Part shown: piece after piece, positions 41,429-50,610 of the stretch
Numbering within the stretch: the first letter of the stretch is position 1
Layout of the letters: the number at the start of each line of letters is the position of its first letter
From: Noviherbaspirillum massiliense JC206
GTDB taxonomy: Bacteria; Pseudomonadota; Gammaproteobacteria; Burkholderiales; Burkholderiaceae_D
Assembly (NCBI RefSeq): GCF_000312045.1
Contig: NZ_HE978634.1
Location: 1,606,098 to 1,670,097, forward strand
Direction: 5' to 3'
Length of the DNA stretch: 64,000 nucleotides
Notes under the pieces: generated by a model
What the model was told of the DNA's origin: nothing
Databases searched by the model: none
Seen by the model: the letters and a program-made list of their open reading frames with translations, nothing else
Program-made: the position numbers and the translations under genes

Positions 41429-43243
41429 TCAGAACCACGCATCCTGCATATCGAGCGCGGTGGTATCGATGCTTTCCAACAGGTCGAGCTGCGTATGCAC
41501 CTTCGGCAGTTCCCATTTAAAGAAGAATGCGCAGGCCTGCAGCTTGCCCTTGTAGAAATCGGCATCGTGTCCCGCCTTGCCGACTGCCCGCAGCGCCTGC
41601 TCAAGCCAGATCCAGGCGACAACGGTGTGGCCAAACGCTTCCAGGTAAACCGAGGCATTGGCCAGGGTCTTGTTCATGTCGCCGGCCGCATACAGCTTCT
41701 CGGTGACGGCAGCGATCCGCTGAATGGCGGCCCCGAGGGATTTGGCATAGCCCGCGAGTGCGGGCACGTCGATTGCCTTTGCAATCGTCTTCTGGACTTC
41801 GCCACCGAGCGCCTTGAAGGCTGCGCCGTTCTGCATCGACACCTTCCGGCCAAGCAGGTCGAGCCCCTGGATGCCGTGCGTGCCCTCATGGATAGGATTG
41901 AGCCGGTTGTCACGGTAAAACTGCTCGACATTGTATTCACGGGTATAGCCGTATCCGCCGTGGACCTGGATGGCAAGGCTGTTAGCTTCGAGGCACCATT
42001 GGGAAGGCCAGGACTTGGCGATCGGCGTCAGGATATCCAGCAGCAGCGCAGCATGCCTGCGCTCCTGCTCGGATTCGCCAGTCCTCTCCTCGTCGACCAG
42101 ACGGGCGCAATAAAGGTTCAGCGCAAGGCCACCTTCCACGTAGGATTTTTGTGCCAGCAGCATGCGCTTCACATCCGTGTGCTGGATGATCGGGATCTGC
42201 GGGTCGGCCGGATTCTTTGCCATCGGATGCCGGCCCTGCGGCCGCTCGCGCGCGTATTCCAATGCATGCAGGTAGCCGGTGTAACCCAGCGTGACTGCGC
42301 CCAGGCCGACGCCGATGCGGGCTTCGTTCATCATGTGGAACATGTAACTCAAGCCCTTGTGCGGCTCGCCGACCAGGTAGCCAATCGCACCGGCCTTGCC
42401 CTTGGGCTTGAACTTGCCTTCGCCGAAATTCAGCAGGCAGTTGGTGGTGCCACGGTAACCCATCTTGTGATTCAGGCCCGCCAGCACCACGTCATTGCGC
42501 TCGCCGATGGAACCATCCGGGTTGACGAGTTTCTTCGGCACGATGAACAGTGAAATACCTTTCACGCCGGGAATGAGTTTGCCCTCGGCATCGGGAATCT
42601 TGGCCAGGACGAGATGCACGATGTTTTCCGACAGCTCGTGCTCGCCAGCGGAAATCCACATCTTGTTTCCGCGCAGGCGGTAGGCTCCGTCTTCCTGTAG
42701 TTCGGCACGCGTGGTGATGTCGGACAGCGAAGAGCCGGCCTGCGGTTCCGACAGGCACATGGTGCCGAAGAAACGCCCCGCCATCATCGGCTTGACGAAG
42801 GTATCGATCTGCTCCGGCGTACCGTGCTTAAGCAGCGTATTGGCATTGCCAATGGTCAGGAAGGGATAGGCGGACGTGCCGATATTGGCACCCTTGAAAT
42901 AGCTCAGGCCGGCCTTCTCCACCAGCACCGGCAACTGCATGCCGCCGAGTTCATAATCCTGTCCGGCTGCCATCAGGCCGGCATCGCAGAACGCTTTCAG
43001 CGCGGTCTTCACTTCGGGAATGATGTGAACCGTCTCGCCATCGAAGTGAGGTTCCTGCTGGTCATTCTTCTTGTTGTGCGGCGCGAAGAGGTCGGTTGCG
43101 ATCTGTTCGCAGGTATCGAGCGCAGCGTTGAACGTTTCGCGGGAATGGTCCGCATAGCGCGTGCGCCTGGTGAGCGATTCTGCGTCCAGCCATTCGTAGA
43201 GCAGGAAATCGAGGTCGCGGCGGGAAAGGATCTTGGATTGCAT
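41429..43243 (-). CDS. Acyl-CoA dehydrogenase, long form with C-terminal extension
   Basis: A 604-aa FAD enzyme that introduces the 2,3-double bond of acyl-CoA. The domain order is an N-terminal helical region, a beta-domain with the FAD-binding stretch MCLSEPQAGSSLSDI, and a helical C-terminal domain. Length (about 600 rather than 380 aa) and the segment THGIQGLDLLGRK place it in the DmdC-like/large acyl-CoA dehydrogenase group with an extra C-terminal domain. It is 87 nt downstream of the thiolase gene in the cluster. Chain-length preference is not readable from sequence. Confidence 0.93.
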   Translation of the reverse strand: MQSKILSRRDLDFLLYEWLDAESLTRRTRYADHSRETFNAALDTCEQIATDLFAPHNKKNDQQEPHFDGETVHIIPEVKTALKAFCDAGLMAAGQDYELGGMQLPVLVEKAGLSYFKGANIGTSAYPFLTIGNANTLLKHGTPEQIDTFVKPMMAGRFFGTMCLSEPQAGSSLSDITTRAELQEDGAYRLRGNKMWISAGEHELSENIVHLVLAKIPDAEGKLIPGVKGISLFIVPKKLVNPDGSIGERNDVVLAGLNHKMGYRGTTNCLLNFGEGKFKPKGKAGAIGYLVGEPHKGLSYMFHMMNEARIGVGLGAVTLGYTGYLHALEYARERPQGRHPMAKNPADPQIPIIQHTDVKRMLLAQKSYVEGGLALNLYCARLVDEERTGESEQERRHAALLLDILTPIAKSWPSQWCLEANSLAIQVHGGYGYTREYNVEQFYRDNRLNPIHEGTHGIQGLDLLGRKVSMQNGAAFKALGGEVQKTIAKAIDVPALAGYAKSLGAAIQRIAAVTEKLYAAGDMNKTLANASVYLEAFGHTVVAWIWLEQALRAVGKAGHDADFYKGKLQACAFFFKWELPKVHTQLDLLESIDTTALDMQDAWF

Positions 43244-43256
43244 GTTGAGTCTCCGG

Positions 43257-43287
43257 CCCTGGCGCAGGCAGGACTGCCGCGCCAGGG
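43257..43287. repeat. Hairpin between thiolase and acyl-CoA dehydrogenase genes
   Basis: CCCTGGCGC (43257-43265) pairs with GCGCCAGGG (43279-43287) across a 13-nt loop, in the 87-nt gap between two genes of the same strand. It may stabilise or partly attenuate the transcript. No T-tract. Confidence 0.5.
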
Positions 43288-43330
43288 GCGAACAGGAATT
43301 GATTGTCGTTGGAACTGCCTGACCGGAGGA

Positions 43331-44509
43331 TCAGACCACTTCGAACAGGCCTGCGGCTCCCTGCCCGCCGCCGATACACATGGTGACGACGACATATTTC
43401 ACGCCACGGCGTTTGCCTTCGATCAAGGCATGCCCGGTCAGGCGCGCACCTGACACGCCGTAAGGATGGCCGACCGCGATCGCGCCACCGTTGACATTTA
43501 ACCGGTCCGCGGGGATGCCGAGCTTGTCGCGGCAGTACAGCACTTGCACGGCAAATGCTTCATTCAATTCCCACAGGCCGATGTCTTCGACTTTCAAACC
43601 GGCTTTCTTGAGCAGCTTGGGGATCGCGAATACCGGGCCGATTCCCATTTCATCCGGTTCGCAGCCGGCAACCGCGAAGCCGCGGTAAATACCGAGCGGC
43701 TGCAGTCCTTTCGCCTCGGCGACCTTGCTGTTCATGACGACGGTCGCTGCCGCGCCGTCGGAGAACTGGCTCGCATTGCCTGCGGCGATCACGCCGCCCG
43801 GAATCGCCGGACGAATTTTCGAGACACCTTCATAAGTGGTGTCGGCACGGATGCCTTCGTCAGCGGAAATCGTAACTTCCTTCGTCATCAGCATGCCGGT
43901 TTCCTTGTCCGCCACGCCCATGATCGTCGTCATCGGCACGATCTCGTCATTGAACTTGCCGGCCGCCTGCGCCGCTGCGGCGCGGAGCTGGCTTTGCACG
44001 CCGTACTCATCCTGGCGTTCGCGGCTGATGTTGTAGCGCTTGGCGACGGTTTCAGCCGTCTGCAGCATCGGCCAGTAGATTTCGGGCTTGTTCTTCTTGA
44101 GCCAGACTTCGGCCAGCATGTGCTGGTTGGCTTCCTGCTGCACGCAGGAGATGGCCTCGACGCCGCCCGCCACATAGATATCGCCCTCGCCCGCAATGAT
44201 GCGCTGGGCCGCGGTAGCGATGGTTTGCAGTCCAGAGGAGCAGAAACGGTTGATCGTCATGCCTGCGGTGGTCACTGGGCAGCCGGCGCGCAATGCAATC
44301 TGGCGCGCGATGTTGCTGCCAGTTGCACCTTCCGGCGTGGCGCAGCCCATGATCACGTCTTCCACTTCGCCCGGCTCGATCCTGGCGCGCTCGATGGCTG
44401 CCTTGACGACGTGGCCACCCATCGTGGCACCATGGGTCATGTTGAATGCACCTTTCCAGGATTTGGCAAGGCCGGTACGGGCGGTGGATACGATGACGGC
44501 GTCAGTCAT
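43331..44509 (-). CDS. Acetyl-CoA C-acyltransferase (thiolase)
   Basis: A 392-aa thiolase. The acylated Cys is C90 in [11 protein letters not shown], the second active-site His is in [18 protein letters not shown] and the terminal Cys in [39 protein letters not shown] is the FadA-like opening. It carries out the last step of beta-oxidation or a ketoacyl-CoA cleavage. First gene of the leftward acyl-CoA cluster, with a large divergent region before the MHS transporter. Confidence 0.93.
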   Translation of the reverse strand: MTDAVIVSTARTGLAKSWKGAFNMTHGATMGGHVVKAAIERARIEPGEVEDVIMGCATPEGATGSNIARQIALRAGCPVTTAGMTINRFCSSGLQTIATAAQRIIAGEGDIYVAGGVEAISCVQQEANQHMLAEVWLKKNKPEIYWPMLQTAETVAKRYNISRERQDEYGVQSQLRAAAAQAAGKFNDEIVPMTTIMGVADKETGMLMTKEVTISADEGIRADTTYEGVSKIRPAIPGGVIAAGNASQFSDGAAATVVMNSKVAEAKGLQPLGIYRGFAVAGCEPDEMGIGPVFAIPKLLKKAGLKVEDIGLWELNEAFAVQVLYCRDKLGIPADRLNVNGGAIAVGHPYGVSGARLTGHALIEGKRRGVKYVVVTMCIGGGQGAAGLFEVV

Positions 44510-44614
44510 TTGAGTGCTCCTTGAGTGAGATCGGTATTTGGACCGGCGTGGCCGGAATGTCCTTGTTTTGATGAGTAGTCAGGGAATGACGAGATGCAGA
44601 ATATCACATTATTA

Positions 44615-44626
44615 GCACGATCGTTC
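44615..44626. promoter_or_regulatory. Candidate operator upstream of the acyl-CoA cluster
   Basis: The 12-nt stretch GCACGATCGTTC has the perfect 8-bp palindrome ACGATCGT with one further G-C pair outside a mismatch. It lies 106 nt before the thiolase start. TetR-type regulators of fatty-acid or acyl-CoA degradation in betaproteobacteria often use sites of this shape. Assignment by shape only. Confidence 0.35.
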
Positions 44627-44700
44627 GCAAAAAATAAGGGAGCATAAGCGGTAAAAAACGACGTTAACCTAGGTCAAGAAAACGGGCATTCGGCCTTCTC

Positions 44701-44738
44701 TGTAAGGTTCTGTAAGTTTCAAGCAAGCTTGCCGTAAG
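44701..44738. repeat. Tandem TGTAAG words
   Basis: TGTAAG at 44701-44706 and again at 44711-44716 (10-nt period, one helical turn), plus CGTAAG at 44733-44738. The 10-nt phasing is typical of response-regulator or AraC/LysR-like binding. It lies about 80-115 nt before the MHS transporter start. Confidence 0.4.
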
Positions 44739-44818
44739 CTTCGAGTCGCACACTCGTCCCGTGCAACATATGCGCGATCAGACTTTGCACATTCATATTA
44801 TTAATTGAGGAGACCAGC

Positions 44819-46492
44819 ATGGCGACAGCACAGACAGTACCTGCAACTGCTGCACGCGGCATGACAGCCGAAGAGCGGAAAGTGATTTTCGCATCTTCGC
44901 TCGGCACCGTGTTCGAATGGTACGACTTTTATCTCTACGGTTCGCTCGCTTCCATCGTCGCGAAACAATTCTTCGCGGGAACCGATCCGACCACGGCATT
45001 CATCTTCGCCCTGCTCGCATTCGCGGCGGGCTTCATCGTCCGTCCCTTCGGCGCTCTGGTATTCGGCCGCCTGGGCGACATGATCGGCCGCAAGTACACC
45101 TTCCTGGTGACGATCCTGATCATGGGTCTTTCCACCTTCATCGTCGGCCTGCTGCCAAGCTATGCATCGATCGGCATCGCCGCGCCGATCATCCTGATTT
45201 CGCTGCGGATCCTGCAGGGCCTGGCACTCGGCGGAGAATACGGTGGCGCTGCCACTTACGTGGCCGAGCATGCACCGCATGGCAAGCGCGGCTCGTTCAC
45301 CGCCTGGATCCAGACCACCGCCACGCTGGGCTTGTTCCTGTCCCTGCTGATCATCCTGGGCACCCGGACTGCCGTTGGCGAAACGGCATTTGCCGACTGG
45401 GGCTGGCGTATTCCCTTCCTGCTCTCCGTCTTCCTGCTGGCCATCTCGGTCTGGATTCGCCTGTCGATGAATGAATCGCCGGCATTCGCCAAGATGAAAG
45501 CGGAAGGCAAGACTTCCAAAGCGCCGCTCAAGGAATCCTTCGCCGAGTGGAAGAACCTGAAGATCGTCATTCTTGCCCTGATCGGCCTGACCGCCGGCCA
45601 GGCAGTTGTCTGGTACACGGGTCAGTTCTACTCGCTGTTCTTCCTGACCCAGACGCTGAAGATCGACGGCCCGACGGCCAACCTGCTCATCGCCGGCGCG
45701 CTCGCAATCGGCACGCCTTTCTTCATCGTGTTTGGCTCGCTTTCCGACAAGATCGGCCGCAAACCCATCATCATGGCGGGATGCCTGATCGCTGCAGTCA
45801 CCTACTTCCCGATCTTCAAGGCGATCACGCACTACGGCAATCCGGCCCTGGAATCGGCGATCAACAATGCACCGGTCGTCGTTACTGCCGACCCCAGCAA
45901 ATGCCAGTTCCTGTTCAACCCGACCGGCACCAAGACCTTCACTTCTTCCTGCGACATCGCCCGTACCGTGTTGGCGAACTCGTCGGTAAGCTACGACACC
46001 GTTGCCGCACCGGCCGGTACCCTCGCTTCCATCAAGATCGGTGACAAGGTCATCCCGGGTTACGATGCTACCGGCTTGTCCAAGGAAGAAGCGGCGGCAA
46101 AGGATAAGGCATTCAAGAAGGATATCGGCGATGCGATCAAGGCCGCCGGTTACCCTGCGAAAGCTGATCCGGCCCAGATGAACAAGGGCATGCTGCTCGT
46201 TCTGCTGACGATCCTGGTGATCTACGTCACCATGGTGTATGGCCCGATCGCCGCCATGCTGGTCGAGATGTTCCCGACCCGCATCCGCTACAGCTCCATG
46301 TCGCTGCCCTATCACATCGGCAACGGCTGGTTCGGTGGTCTGCTGCCGACCACCTCGTTCGCGCTGGTAGCTTACAAGGGCGACATCTATTACGGCCTCT
46401 GGTATCCGATCATCATTGCCCTGGCCACTTTCGTGATCGGCACGCTGTTCATCAAGGAAACCAAGGACCGCGACATTTACGCAGGCGACTGA
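44819..46492 (+). CDS. MHS-family MFS transporter with periplasmic insert
   Basis: A 557-aa metabolite:H+ symporter. The N-terminal helices ([23 protein letters not shown], then [23 protein letters not shown]) are diagnostic of the MHS subgroup (ShiA, ProP, KgtP). Typical length is 430-450 aa; the excess is an insert at residues about 338-457 between the predicted TM9 and TM10, where the loop faces the periplasm. Cys362 and Cys378 in it could form a disulfide. GAGGAG lies 7 nt upstream of the ATG. Substrate unknown; the neighbourhood suggests a carboxylate or fatty-acid-related substrate. Followed by a terminator. Confidence 0.9.
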   Translation: MATAQTVPATAARGMTAEERKVIFASSLGTVFEWYDFYLYGSLASIVAKQFFAGTDPTTAFIFALLAFAAGFIVRPFGALVFGRLGDMIGRKYTFLVTILIMGLSTFIVGLLPSYASIGIAAPIILISLRILQGLALGGEYGGAATYVAEHAPHGKRGSFTAWIQTTATLGLFLSLLIILGTRTAVGETAFADWGWRIPFLLSVFLLAISVWIRLSMNESPAFAKMKAEGKTSKAPLKESFAEWKNLKIVILALIGLTAGQAVVWYTGQFYSLFFLTQTLKIDGPTANLLIAGALAIGTPFFIVFGSLSDKIGRKPIIMAGCLIAAVTYFPIFKAITHYGNPALESAINNAPVVVTADPSKCQFLFNPTGTKTFTSSCDIARTVLANSSVSYDTVAAPAGTLASIKIGDKVIPGYDATGLSKEEAAAKDKAFKKDIGDAIKAAGYPAKADPAQMNKGMLLVLLTILVIYVTMVYGPIAAMLVEMFPTRIRYSSMSLPYHIGNGWFGGLLPTTSFALVAYKGDIYYGLWYPIIIALATFVIGTLFIKETKDRDIYAGD

Positions 46493-46530
46493 CCATCGCT
46501 TGCAGTGGGCTGCAATAGCCCGTTCTCCGG

Positions 46531-46559
46531 AAGCCGCTAGCCTGCCTGGCGGCTTTTTT
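46531..46559 (+). terminator. Rho-independent terminator after MHS transporter
   Basis: AAGCCGC (46531-46537) and GCGGCTT (46549-46555) form a 7-bp stem with an 11-nt loop, and the last T residues continue into a run of six T (46554-46559). It lies 38 nt after the transporter stop. Confidence 0.85.
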
Positions 46560-46760
46560 ATTGCGAATCCAATTTCCAGTGACGCGGCCAAGCCGTGGCG
46601 GTTCCGGAAATTTCTCGGCGCAATCCCGGGTCCCTGTCTCCGGACTGGGCAAAAGCCGCCGGATTTGATATCGTCCCGCTGCGTTTGCAAAGCATATGCA
46701 AGTTCACGTCCGGCGCGCAGCCAGCACATTCCGTTCCGCAACCTCTACCCTGCCCACACC

Positions 46761-47972
46761 ATGATGAAAACTCCATTCCGACTAGGCACGCCGCTTTCCC
46801 CCTCCTCCGTCAAGGTCATGCTTCTCGGCTCAGGCGAGCTGGGAAAAGAAGTAATCATCGCCCTGCAGCGCCTGGGCGTGGAAGTCATCGCGGTGGATCG
46901 CTACCCGAACGCCCCCGGACATCAGGTGGCTCATCGCGCCCATGTGATCAATATGGCCGATGGCGCAGCCCTCGCAGCGCTGATCGAACAGGAAAAGCCG
47001 GATCTGGTCGTGCCGGAAATCGAGGCAATCGCAACGCCTACCCTGATGGAACTCGAAAAGGCTGGCAAGGCGACCGTCATCCCGACTGCGCGCGCTGCCT
47101 GGCTCACCATGAACCGCGAAGGCATACGACGCCTCGCCGCCGAAGAACTCGGCTTGCCGACTTCGCCCTACCGCTTTGCCGACAGCCTGGAAGAGTTGCA
47201 GGCAGCATGCAAGGAGATCGGATTCCCCTGCGTGATCAAGCCGGTGATGTCATCTTCCGGCAAGGGCCAGTCGAAAATCGATGGCCCCGATGAAATGGAG
47301 GCAGCGTGGAATTACGCGGCGGCCGGCAGCCGCGTGAACGCCGGCCGGGTCATCGTCGAGGGGTTTGTCGATTTCGACTATGAAATCACCCAGCTGACAG
47401 TGCGTGCGCTCGGGAAGGATGGCAAGGTCGAAACCCATTTCTGCGAGCCGATCGGCCATGTCCAGGTAAAAGGCGATTATGTGGAATCCTGGCAGCCGCA
47501 TGCCATGCGCCCAGCGGCGCTCGCCAAGTCGCGCGAGATCGCCAAGGCGGTGACCGACAACCTCGGCGGCCTGGGCATATTCGGCGTCGAACTGTTTGTC
47601 AAGGATGACATGGTCTGGTTCTCGGAAGTCAGTCCGCGCCCGCATGACACCGGCATGGTGACGATGGCAAGCCAGGTTCAGAGCGAATTCGAACTGCATG
47701 CGAAAGCCATCCTCGGCCTGCCCGTCAATACCGCCCTGAGGGCACCCGGCGCATCGGCGGTGATCTACGGCCAGCATGAGGCCAAGGGGATCGCATTTGA
47801 GGGTGTGGCCGAAGCGCTGCGCGTGCCGGGTGCCGACATCCGCCTGTTCGGCAAACCGGAGTCCTTCGAACGCCGCCGCATGGGCGTGGCGCTGGCAACG
47901 GCCGATGATGTGGACACTGCACGTGTCCGGGCAAAGGAGGCCGCCGCCAAGGTGAAGCCGGTCAAGGCCTGA
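46761..47972 (+). CDS. purT: Phosphoribosylglycinamide formyltransferase 2 (formate-dependent)
   Basis: A 403-aa ATP-grasp enzyme that makes formyl-GAR from formate, ATP and GAR in purine synthesis. [51 protein letters not shown] is the N-terminal domain and [15 protein letters not shown] the ATP-grasp loop; [16 protein letters not shown] is a PurT signature. Length agrees with the E. coli enzyme (392 aa). The start at 46761 lacks a strong ribosome site; a second ATG follows immediately. Convergent with the penicillin acylase gene. Confidence 0.95.
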   Translation: MMKTPFRLGTPLSPSSVKVMLLGSGELGKEVIIALQRLGVEVIAVDRYPNAPGHQVAHRAHVINMADGAALAALIEQEKPDLVVPEIEAIATPTLMELEKAGKATVIPTARAAWLTMNREGIRRLAAEELGLPTSPYRFADSLEELQAACKEIGFPCVIKPVMSSSGKGQSKIDGPDEMEAAWNYAAAGSRVNAGRVIVEGFVDFDYEITQLTVRALGKDGKVETHFCEPIGHVQVKGDYVESWQPHAMRPAALAKSREIAKAVTDNLGGLGIFGVELFVKDDMVWFSEVSPRPHDTGMVTMASQVQSEFELHAKAILGLPVNTALRAPGASAVIYGQHEAKGIAFEGVAEALRVPGADIRLFGKPESFERRRMGVALATADDVDTARVRAKEAAAKVKPVKA

Positions 47973-48035
47973 GGCAGTTTCCCTTGAAGGCGTGGCGCTT
48001 GTCAGCAAGGCCGGCAAGCGCCGCCGCTCCCGAGC

Positions 48036-50477
48036 TCAATGTCTTGCCGGGTTGAGCGTCAGAGTGCCCAGCGCCCCCTTCTCGATATCCTCACGCCTGG
48101 TTTTCATCGGCAGGTAAGCCACCTCTGCCCAGCGCTGCGCAAAGTTCCGGTACAGCGGCGACAGCACATTGCCAGACTGTCCGGTGGAATGGATGAAGCG
48201 CGAGTTTTCCAGGTTAGACAAGTCGTACAATGCGCGCAGGCTGGACGCATGATGATTGGTGAATGGCTCCTTTTCATCCTTCAGGTTGTAGCGGCCGACA
48301 TTCACCGTGTAGGTATCGCCAGGCGATTCGACACGGATATCGAACATCTTCGCGAGCGGCTCGACCTTGCTGAAAGGACGATGCTCGGAGCGTGCCATGT
48401 GCGCCTTGCCCCATTTCCATTTACCCATGTCGGCACCGTAGCGGCGTTCCAGGTCATCCAGCGCGGTCTCCAGCGATGCGGCCAGCAACTCTCCGCAATC
48501 CTGAGCCTTCGCCCCCTGCGGCTTGCTGACGTCGGCGCACCACCTGCCCTGCCCGTTCCTGTTCAGCAGAACGTTCACCATGGGCTGATGCACGTTGCGC
48601 TGCTCCCAGTAATCCCTCATCAGCGGCTCGCCCAATTCATCCGAAAAAATCTGCCAGGATGCCGCGCGCAGCCAGTCATTGAAAATCAGCGGCTCGGCCC
48701 GGTTGGCATCCATTGCGCCATCCCATTTCGCCAATAGGGCAAGCGCGTGTTTCGCACGCTCCGAACGCGGGCTGGTCTTGAGCAGAACCGGCAGGATTTC
48801 GCGCGCAGCCAGCGAGACATCGTCTCCCTGGATTTTGGCGAAGCTGCCCATGCTGTGCTTTGCCCATGCATCCAGCAATTGATTGATGCGGTCCGCGCGA
48901 TAAGGCAGGCTCCATTCGCTGGTCAGGAAGTACGGATAATCCGGCCCGACGATTTTCTGGTTGGCGGTGGCGATGCGCTGGCTGGCGGGATTGTACTGGC
49001 GCGGCAAGCGCTCAAAGGGAATGAATCCGGACCAGTCGTAGCGGGCATCCCACCCGGGTGCCGGAGCCAGCCCCTTCAAGTCATTTTCCGGCTTGCGGAT
49101 GGGCACGCGTCCCGGCGCGATATAGCCGATGTTGCCATCGACATCGGCATACACCATGTTCTGCTGCGGCGATGCGAAATCCTTCGCGCCTTCGAGGAAC
49201 TCCTGCCAGTTCCGTGCCCGATTCATTTTCATCCCGGCCTGCAGAGTCAGGTCGTCAGGCCGCAGCGCCGTCCACGCAAAGGCGACTGCGTATTTCCGGG
49301 CGTCGAGCGAGGCCTTGTCCAGAATGGGCAGCGCGCCGGTGATGATGGGGCCATGGCGGGTTTCCCTGACGACGAGATCGACGTCGGGCTGCCCCTTGAC
49401 CTTGATGATTTCCTTGTACACGGTGAAACCCGCCCATCCGTCCGGCGTCCGGTACTGCTCCGGATTCTCCGGATTGATCTGCTCGATGTACAAGTCCTGC
49501 ACATCCGGCGCCGTGTTGGTGAAGCCCCACGCGATCCTGTCATTGCGGCCAAGCACCACGCCCGGAATGCCGGGCAGCGTGGCGCCGATCGCATTCAGGC
49601 CGGGCGCCGAGACGTGCGCGAAATACCAAAGCGCCGGCGCGGTCAGGCCGAGATGCGGGTCATTCGCCAGCAGGGGTTTGCCGCTTTCCGATAGTGCTCC
49701 GCTCACAACCCAGTTATTCGAGCCCATGCCTTCCACATAGGAAGGCGGAGCAATCGATGCCACCTTGGCAAGCTGCCGGGTGGTGCCCGCCAGTTCGCGG
49801 TAGAAGCGGGTGTAATCCCGGGTCTTCAGCGGTGCGTCCCCCGGATACGGCGGCAGGAATTCATTGATCTGCTCCAGCAACAGGCGCTGCGACAGTCGCA
49901 TCCTCAGCAGTTCCTGCGACCAGTTGGCACCCAGGTCCCAGGCCATCATGGTCTGCCAGCCGATGGAGTCGACCGGCTCCCAGCGCGATGGGGCGGGCGC
50001 CCCGGTGAGCAGGAATTCCGGCGGCAGGGGCCCTTTGCGGTTGGCGAGATAGGCATTGATTCCCGCAGCATACGCATCCAGTCCGGACCGCGTTTCGTTC
50101 GAGAGATTGGCCAGGATTCTTTCCGCATTGCGCCGGATGCCAAGCGTGCGCAGGAAACGGTCGGTGTCCAGCACCTTCGGGCCGAGGATTTCCGCCATTC
50201 GGCCCGACGCGATGCGGCGATTCATCTCCAGTTGCCACAAGCGATCCTGCGCATGGACAAAACCGAGCGCAAAATAGGCATCGACAATCGTCTTTGCGTA
50301 GATATGCGGTATACCTTCGGCATCGCGCACAATGTCGACCGGCTCGTTCAGCCCGGACAGGGTTTGCGTGCCACTGATCTGCGGCTGGCTTGCACTGCGG
50401 TACCAGAACAGGGCTGCAGCCAGCGCCAGCACGAGAATGGCCAATGCGATGGCAATTTTTTTCAGCAATTGGGTCAT
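48036..50477 (-). CDS. Penicillin-acylase-family Ntn hydrolase
   Basis: An 813-aa exported precursor. An N-terminal signal or anchor (LLKKIAIALAILVLALAAALFWY) precedes an alpha domain with DIVRDAEGIPHIYAKTIVDAYFALGFVHAQDRLWQLEMNRRIASGRMAEILG. The predicted autoprocessing site is G252-S253 in G-S-N-N-W-V-V-S-G, so Ser253 would be the beta-chain nucleophile. Downstream are NDPHLGLTAPALWY and the C-terminal TQSGNV-like text. Family members hydrolyse amides: penicillins, or acyl-homoserine lactones (PvdQ/QuiP/AhlM). Which one applies here is unknown. Convergent with purT, divergent from nadB. Confidence 0.9.
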   Translation of the reverse strand: MTQLLKKIAIALAILVLALAAALFWYRSASQPQISGTQTLSGLNEPVDIVRDAEGIPHIYAKTIVDAYFALGFVHAQDRLWQLEMNRRIASGRMAEILGPKVLDTDRFLRTLGIRRNAERILANLSNETRSGLDAYAAGINAYLANRKGPLPPEFLLTGAPAPSRWEPVDSIGWQTMMAWDLGANWSQELLRMRLSQRLLLEQINEFLPPYPGDAPLKTRDYTRFYRELAGTTRQLAKVASIAPPSYVEGMGSNNWVVSGALSESGKPLLANDPHLGLTAPALWYFAHVSAPGLNAIGATLPGIPGVVLGRNDRIAWGFTNTAPDVQDLYIEQINPENPEQYRTPDGWAGFTVYKEIIKVKGQPDVDLVVRETRHGPIITGALPILDKASLDARKYAVAFAWTALRPDDLTLQAGMKMNRARNWQEFLEGAKDFASPQQNMVYADVDGNIGYIAPGRVPIRKPENDLKGLAPAPGWDARYDWSGFIPFERLPRQYNPASQRIATANQKIVGPDYPYFLTSEWSLPYRADRINQLLDAWAKHSMGSFAKIQGDDVSLAAREILPVLLKTSPRSERAKHALALLAKWDGAMDANRAEPLIFNDWLRAASWQIFSDELGEPLMRDYWEQRNVHQPMVNVLLNRNGQGRWCADVSKPQGAKAQDCGELLAASLETALDDLERRYGADMGKWKWGKAHMARSEHRPFSKVEPLAKMFDIRVESPGDTYTVNVGRYNLKDEKEPFTNHHASSLRALYDLSNLENSRFIHSTGQSGNVLSPLYRNFAQRWAEVAYLPMKTRREDIEKGALGTLTLNPARH

Positions 50478-50610
50478 GGTGTATCCAGGCTTGCAAACGG
50501 TGGTTTATACGGCGGTTCCGCACCCGCAGCCGCAAGGAATAAAAATTTCCAAGTGGTAAGATATCGGGCTCGACATTGTAATGAAAACACAATCCGGTAA
50601 TAGCTATCTT

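Larger units (their letters stand above)
44510..44818. other. Divergent regulatory region between thiolase and MHS transporter genes
   Basis: A 309-nt non-coding region. It contains a palindromic core ACGATCGT (44617-44624) in AGCACGATCGTTCG, tandem TGTAAG words at 44701 and 44711 with CGTAAG at 44733, and the ribosome site GAGGAG for the transporter. No local regulator gene is present; a TetR-like or other factor encoded elsewhere may act here. Confidence 0.5.

Noticed and set aside
44801-46741. A 646-codon minus-strand frame opposite the MHS transporter
   Set aside because: Antisense shadow; Gly/Asp/Arg-rich, no motif, and it crosses the transporter terminator.
47990-48040. CCGGCAAG/CTTGCCGG inverted pair between purT and the penicillin acylase gene
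   Set aside because: Only 8 bp with a long loop and one arm inside the acylase stop region; too weak to call a terminator.
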